DNA from: Novosphingobium acidiphilum DSM 19966 | GTDB lineage: Bacteria; Pseudomonadota; Alphaproteobacteria; Sphingomonadales; Sphingomonadaceae | Direction: 5' to 3' | DNA length: 64,000 nt | Assembly (NCBI RefSeq): GCF_000429005.1 | Contig: NZ_AUBA01000003.1 | Coordinates: forward strand, 124,001-188,000 | Part shown: positions 60,254-64,000 of the stretch, piece after piece | Numbering within the stretch: the stretch's first letter is position 1 | Layout: every line of letters starts with the position of its first letter | The notes under the pieces: model-generated | Told to the model about the DNA's origin: nothing | The model's input: the letters and a program-made list of their open reading frames with translations, nothing else | Databases searched by the model: none | Position numbers and translations under genes: made by a program

Positions 60254-62098
60254 TCAATCATCCTCGTCCTCGTCCTCGTCCGGCTTTGATGGCCGGACGG
60301 GGGTGGATGCTTCAGCCTTTGGCGCGGTCAGGCCATAGTCGGAATACCGATCGTCGATCTTGGGGCTGATCGCGCGGGCCGCGGCGATGTCCGCCTTGCC
60401 GCCGGTGTCATCGCCGCTGGCCAGACGTGCCAGCCCACGCACAAACAGCGCAGACGGCATTTTCGGCGCCTTGCCCAGCGCACCGGTCGCCGCCGCGATC
60501 GCCGCCGGGTAATCCTTGCGCCGCAATTGGACCAGCGCGCGGGTGTCGAGCATCGCCGCCGGGCTGTCCGCCTTGCGCAGCGCGGTATCGATATCGCGCA
60601 GCGCGCGGTCCAGATCGGCATTGGCCAGCGCCCGGTTCCAGGCGCGCGCGTTGAGCAGATAGGGATAGCGGTTGTCGTCGCGATGCAGATCGATCACCGG
60701 ATCGAGCAGCGCCAGCGCACGGTCGGCCTTGCCCAGCCGTTCGTACAGCATCGCCACCGCCACCACATCAAGCGATCCTTTGGGCATGGCTGCCGCCGCC
60801 GCGTCGGTATCGACCAGCGCGCGTGCCTTGTCGCCTTTGCCCAGTTCGATCTGCGCGCGCCGGGTCAACAACCGGTGGTCACGGGGCGCGATGGCCAGCG
60901 CGGCATCGATGTCCTTGCGCCCCAGGTCCGCCTTGCCGCTGCGGAAATAGGCGCTGGCCCGATCGTTCAACAGATCGGTGCGCGCAGGCGCCAGCCGGAT
61001 CGCCTCGGTCAGGTCGGCAATGGCCCCGGGCAGGTCATCGCGGGTCAGGCGTGCCGAGCCACGCCCGGCAAACTGGTCGGCGGTTTTTGGCTCCAGCGCG
61101 TCTTCTGCCTTGCCCAGGCCTTCGCCGCGGGTTTCCATCTTGCCGATTTCGCGCTCGGTGGTGGCGGAAAAAATCGGGCCGCCATTGTACGTCAAATAGA
61201 CTTTGTGCTGACCCTGCGACACCAGCACGTGGTGCGACAGAAAGAAATCCATGCCCAGCAGCATGTCATGATCCGACCAGTCATCGCCGTTGTCGATCAC
61301 CCGGATCGGACTGTTGCTGATGGTTTCACCGCCCAGCGAAATGGTCTGGGTGCGCGCGATCCAGCTTTTCCGGCCGCGCGTGCCAACCCCGCTCATCGTC
61401 ATCGAGGCAACGACTTTGGGATCGTTCAGATTGATGCCCACGCGTTCGGCGGCGTGGCGGCTGAGCAGCGTTTCGGCGCCGGTATCCAGCATTGCGCGCA
61501 CCGCGTGGCCGTTGATCTGCACTTGCGCAAAGAGGTGATGGTCGTTCGGATTGTTGCCCGCCAGCAGCGGCATTTCCCCCACCGCCATGCCCGCGGCCCA
61601 ATAGGCCAGACTGACATGCGCGCAGCCGGTTTCGCGAAACAGCATCAGCCGGCCTTTGGCAAAGTCGAATTCGGTGTCGACGATGCCCAGCAGATTGGCG
61701 CCCAGAAAGCCATTGCCCGGGTCGCTGCCGCCGACGATGAATTCCATGTTGTGCAACGTGCCGCCGCCCAACCCGAATTCGCGCACGCGTGCCAGTTCGG
61801 GGGTAAAGCTGCCGCCGATGCCGCTGATGAAAAAGCCCGGCGGCAGCGATTGCGTGGCCAGCCCCAGTTCGACCGCCTTGGCCTTTGGCATGAAATTGAA
61901 AAACGCCCCGCTGTCGAGCCACAGGCGGGTGTCCTTGCCATTGATCTTTACCGCAACGCTGGCGCGGCTGCCCTCCATCGCCACCGGCAACTGGGCAATC
62001 GGGTTGATCTTGCACTTGCCGGCATCATCGGCGCGCGCGGCAGGGGCCAGACCAACGACGAGCGCCAGCGCACCGGCGAACCTGAGATCAATTTTCAT
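60254..62098 (-). CDS. Exported double retropepsin-TPR protein
   Basis: A 614-residue protein: signal peptide (about 23 residues, ARADD), two retropepsin-like aspartyl lobes, a TPR array and an acidic tail. The first lobe has DSG at residues 62-64 (LWLDSGAFFNFM) and the second DTG at 205-207 (AMLDTGAETLLS), so one chain holds both catalytic Asp positions as in pepsins. About residues 350-570 form TPR-like helices (AIADLTEAIRLAPARTDLLNDRASAYFRSGK). The C-terminal tail is Glu/Asp repeats. Active-site Ser instead of Thr in the first lobe is tolerated in the family. The start ATG at 62098 is chosen over 62134. Function in the periplasm is unknown. Confidence 0.83.
   Translation of the reverse strand: MKIDLRFAGALALVVGLAPAARADDAGKCKINPIAQLPVAMEGSRASVAVKINGKDTRLWLDSGAFFNFMPKAKAVELGLATQSLPPGFFISGIGGSFTPELARVREFGLGGGTLHNMEFIVGGSDPGNGFLGANLLGIVDTEFDFAKGRLMLFRETGCAHVSLAYWAAGMAVGEMPLLAGNNPNDHHLFAQVQINGHAVRAMLDTGAETLLSRHAAERVGINLNDPKVVASMTMSGVGTRGRKSWIARTQTISLGGETISNSPIRVIDNGDDWSDHDMLLGMDFFLSHHVLVSQGQHKVYLTYNGGPIFSATTEREIGKMETRGEGLGKAEDALEPKTADQFAGRGSARLTRDDLPGAIADLTEAIRLAPARTDLLNDRASAYFRSGKADLGRKDIDAALAIAPRDHRLLTRRAQIELGKGDKARALVDTDAAAAAMPKGSLDVVAVAMLYERLGKADRALALLDPVIDLHRDDNRYPYLLNARAWNRALANADLDRALRDIDTALRKADSPAAMLDTRALVQLRRKDYPAAIAAATGALGKAPKMPSALFVRGLARLASGDDTGGKADIAAARAISPKIDDRYSDYGLTAPKAEASTPVRPSKPDEDEDEDD
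60261..60281. repeat. Hexanucleotide repeat in an acidic tail
   Basis: Three and a half copies of TCCTCG on the plus strand, which encode the Asp-Glu alternating C-terminus of the retropepsin-TPR protein. Copy number could vary by slippage and change tail length in steps of two residues. Confidence 0.7.
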
Positions 62099-62210
62099 GA
62101 CCTCGAAATTGCCGAAAATTGGCGCAGCCATCAAGCGATCGTTGAACGATTGCTGTCATTGCGGTGGCATCTGTTCGGCCGAACCCACAAGAACGACAGC
62201 CACCGGCCGC

Positions 62211-62993
62211 CTACATGGCCGAAATGCCGCCATCGAGCTTCAGTTCGGCCCCGGTCATGAAGCTGGATTCATCGCTGGCCAGGTACAGCACGCCATTGGC
62301 AATTTCCTGCGGCACCCCCACCCGGCCCAGCGGGATCTGGCGCGCCAGCTTGGTCATCACCACCTCTTTGGTCAGCCCTGCATTGGCACCGATGCCGTCA
62401 AGGATCGGGGTGTCGACAAACGTCGGGTGGATCGAATTGCTGCGGATGTTCCACCCGCGCTTGGCGCAATAGAGCGCGACCGATTTGGACAGCATCCACA
62501 CCGCGGCCTTGCTGGCGTTATAGCCGGGCATGGTATCCGATGCGATCAGCCCGGCGATCGAGCTGATGTTGATGATCGATCCGGGCTGGTTGTCGCGCAG
62601 CAACGGCAGCGCTTTCTGGCAACCCAGGAACACGCTGTCGACATTGATGGCAAAGCCGCGCTGCCATTCGTCAAGCGTGCAGGTTTCGATATTGCCGCGC
62701 ACGCCCACGCCGGCATTGTTGACCAGCACCGACAGCCCGCCCAGATGTTCGGCGGCAAAGGCGATGGCGCGGTCCCAGTCTTCGGCGCTGGTCACATCAT
62801 GCGCCAGCGAAAATGCGGTGCCTGCGCCCAGTTCTGCATTGATGCTGGAGGCTTCGGCGGCAACCTTGTCGGCGTTGATATCGGTCAGCAGCACGCGTGC
62901 GCCTTCGCGCGCCAGGGTGCGCGCATGGGCCGCACCCAAGCCTTGCGCTGCGCCTGTTATCAGCGCTTTTTTTCCTGCAACCCTGCCTGCCAT
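62211..62993 (-). CDS. Short-chain dehydrogenase/reductase
   Basis: A 260-residue NAD(P)-dependent oxidoreductase: cofactor loop TGAAQGLGAAHA, Asp in LLTDINADK favouring NAD, NNAGVGVRG, INISSIAGL with catalytic Ser, and the Y-x-x-x-K pair in YNASKAA. It has the C-terminal LDGGISAM typical of classical SDRs. Substrate is unknown; similar proteins are annotated as cyclopentanol or steroid dehydrogenases. It is not clearly linked to the flanking genes. Confidence 0.9.
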   Translation of the reverse strand: MAGRVAGKKALITGAAQGLGAAHARTLAREGARVLLTDINADKVAAEASSINAELGAGTAFSLAHDVTSAEDWDRAIAFAAEHLGGLSVLVNNAGVGVRGNIETCTLDEWQRGFAINVDSVFLGCQKALPLLRDNQPGSIINISSIAGLIASDTMPGYNASKAAVWMLSKSVALYCAKRGWNIRSNSIHPTFVDTPILDGIGANAGLTKEVVMTKLARQIPLGRVGVPQEIANGVLYLASDESSFMTGAELKLDGGISAM

Positions 62994-63023
62994 GCCCGCT
63001 CTCCGTGGTGTTTAATCGTTGGA

Positions 63024-63566
63024 TTAAATGCTTATGAGACGGGGGCCAAGAAACAACAAGAGTCTTGTATCGATGCCAAACCCTTCGGCGCGACGCGCGG
63101 CGATGAACGGCTCGATCGCGTCGAGCGCCACGCGGTGGACGGTGATATCCTCGCCATCCACGCCGCCGCCCGTGCTCACCTGTTCCAGTCCGGTCGCGCG
63201 GAACAGGGTGAAGGCTTCGGTTACCATGCCGGGCGAGGAAAAGAATTCACCCACCACCTCGATCGTGGCGGCGCGATAGCCGGCTTCTTCTTCCAGTTCG
63301 CGGATCGCGGCGGTCAACGCATCTTCGCCTTCGCCGCCGTCATCGTCGCCGACCAGGCCCGCGGGCAGTTCGATCGTGCGGCGCCCCAGCGGAATGCGGA
63401 ACTGTTCGACCAGGATGACATGACCCTGATCGATCGCCAGGATCACGGCGGCGCGGATGTCGCGGGTGCGGCTGACATATTCCCAGCGCCCGCGCTGCTT
63501 CATCACCAGAAAGCGGCCCTGCCAGCGGATCTGTTCGGGGTCTTCGTATTCGCTTTCCAGGCTCAT
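63024..63566 (-). CDS. ADP-ribose-type Nudix hydrolase
   Basis: A 180-residue Nudix protein with IELPAGLVGDD leading into the box EDALTAAIRELEEEAGY, where the R-E-x-x-E-E-x-G core is intact and an extra-acidic insertion (DDDGGEGE) shifts the usual first glycine. The N-terminal AAVILAIDQGHVILVEQFRIPLGRRTIELPAG is typical of ADP-ribose pyrophosphatases. Stop and start overlap with the upstream TPM gene by four bases. Confidence 0.88.
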   Translation of the reverse strand: MSLESEYEDPEQIRWQGRFLVMKQRGRWEYVSRTRDIRAAVILAIDQGHVILVEQFRIPLGRRTIELPAGLVGDDDGGEGEDALTAAIRELEEEAGYRAATIEVVGEFFSSPGMVTEAFTLFRATGLEQVSTGGGVDGEDITVHRVALDAIEPFIAARRAEGFGIDTRLLLFLGPRLISI

Positions 63567-64000
63567 AGTTCGATCGGTCCGTCGGGCAATTCGTTGGCGG
63601 GTTTGCTGTCGCGCGGAAAGTGCTCTGCCAACACCAGGCCCACCGCCGCAACCCCTGCAACAACCCCGTCGGCCACACGACTTTCCCGAAAATGGTCGAG
63701 CATTGCGTGCATCGCATCACCCCACACTTCGGGTGCAACTTTGGCCGCGATCGTGGCGTCGGCAACGATTTCGGCGCGGCGTTCGGCCATCGACAGATAG
63801 ATCACCACCCCGGTTTCGCCTTGCGTGCGGCCCTGCGCCGCCAGCCGGAACGCGATCCGCGCGCGGGCGCGAACCCGCGCGGCCTTGATCGGCCCCGGCA
63901 CCAGCAGCAGGCGCAGGCGATGCCAGTGCTGGATCAGCCACATCGCCGCAAATTTCACGCTGGCCACGCCCAGCGCCAGCCCCAGCACTTCGCGCGGGGT
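63563..64000 (-). CDS. TPM-domain membrane protein, 5'-truncated by window edge
   Basis: The visible 145 residues include a membrane-proximal hydrophobic segment and a TPM-like domain (ARIAFRLAAQGRTQGETGVVIYLSMAERRAEIV, WGDAMHAMLDHFRESRVADGVVAGVAAVGLVLAEHF) ending in a short Pro-rich tail. TPM domains occur in plant TLP18.3 and small bacterial membrane proteins of unknown function. The frame stays open to the window end, so the true start is outside; GTG codons visible near 63988 are internal by my reading. It overlaps the Nudix gene by four bases. Confidence 0.8.
   Translation of the reverse strand, partial: TPREVLGLALGVASVKFAAMWLIQHWHRLRLLLVPGPIKAARVRARARIAFRLAAQGRTQGETGVVIYLSMAERRAEIVADATIAAKVAPEVWGDAMHAMLDHFRESRVADGVVAGVAAVGLVLAEHFPRDSKPANELPDGPIEL

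Noticed and set aside
1..64000. CRISPR arrays, insertion sequences, prophage, tRNA or rRNA genes
   Set aside because: No regularly spaced repeats, transposase, integrase or structural RNA signatures were seen when reading the window; a covariance-model search could still find a missed small RNA.

Overview
The window is a GC-rich, densely coding stretch of what looks like an ordinary bacterial chromosome. Gene content points to an alphaproteobacterium of the order Sphingomonadales (Novosphingobium/Sphingomonas-like). Clues are a Ros/MucR-family regulator, a Fur without the CxxC cysteine pair, a DUF1489 protein, the dciA-dsbA-dsbA-smc and miaB-phoH-ybeY-corC gene orders, two large TonB-dependent receptors and many GTG starts. 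I saw no insertion sequence, prophage, CRISPR array, rRNA or tRNA gene. The species assignment is an inference from families and gene order only.

Layout. 1-5.4 kb: the 3' part of pyrC, a RarD/EamA permease, two small exported proteins, an AstD-type aldehyde dehydrogenase lacking the usual oxyanion-hole Asn, and selO. 5.5-10.8 kb: a GT4 glycosyltransferase, a YfgM-like membrane protein with bamB (outer-membrane assembly), a large membrane protein with an isoprenylcysteine-methyltransferase-like C-terminus, and an ABM monooxygenase. 10.8-14 kb: gshA, rsmE and ubiA. 14-20.7 kb: a minus-strand run dciA-dsbA-dsbA-smc divergent from mutY. 20.7-27.5 kb: a serine hydrolase, nudC and a FrnE-like oxidoreductase in one overlapping operon; DUF1489; a cyclophilin; a 46-aa basic protein; a transglutaminase-like protein; a PNPOx-fold protein; a LysR regulator. 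27.5-32 kb: corC-ybeY-phoH-miaB with a 42-aa His-rich exported peptide in the gap. 32-37 kb: an orphan CZB zinc protein, plsC and fur, a mucR regulator, then rimI-tsaB-rutE-nfu.

37-47.5 kb: a lipid-independent exported FKBP, an M16 zinc peptidase, class II DAHP synthase, and two tandem 829-aa TonB-dependent receptors that look like a local duplication. Each receptor carries a perfect EF-hand-type loop at the same residue position. 47.9-56 kb: a chemoreceptor with a CheR-tether-like tail, a DUF2332 protein, a peptidolytic trio (S9 peptidase, unknown membrane-anchored protein, amidohydrolase) and a dienelactone-hydrolase-like protein. 56-64 kb: a PQQ-dependent quinohaemoprotein alcohol dehydrogenase with an Asp-x-Asp metal signature, a VOC protein, glutathione-dependent formaldehyde dehydrogenase, a double-retropepsin/TPR protein, an SDR, a Nudix hydrolase and a truncated TPM-domain protein.

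Most of the window is housekeeping: envelope assembly, tRNA/rRNA modification, redox and thiol chemistry, iron regulation, aromatic amino acid entry and chromosome segregation. The less expected signals are the EF-hand loops in duplicated outer-membrane receptors beside a possibly lanthanide-capable alcohol dehydrogenase, enzymes with altered catalytic residues (AstD-like, transglutaminase-like), the native His-tail peptide with a structured leader, and a two-lobed retropepsin protein with a TPR and an acidic tail. Starts were chosen by ribosome-binding site, overlap and family length; they are noted where they differ from the longest open frame.
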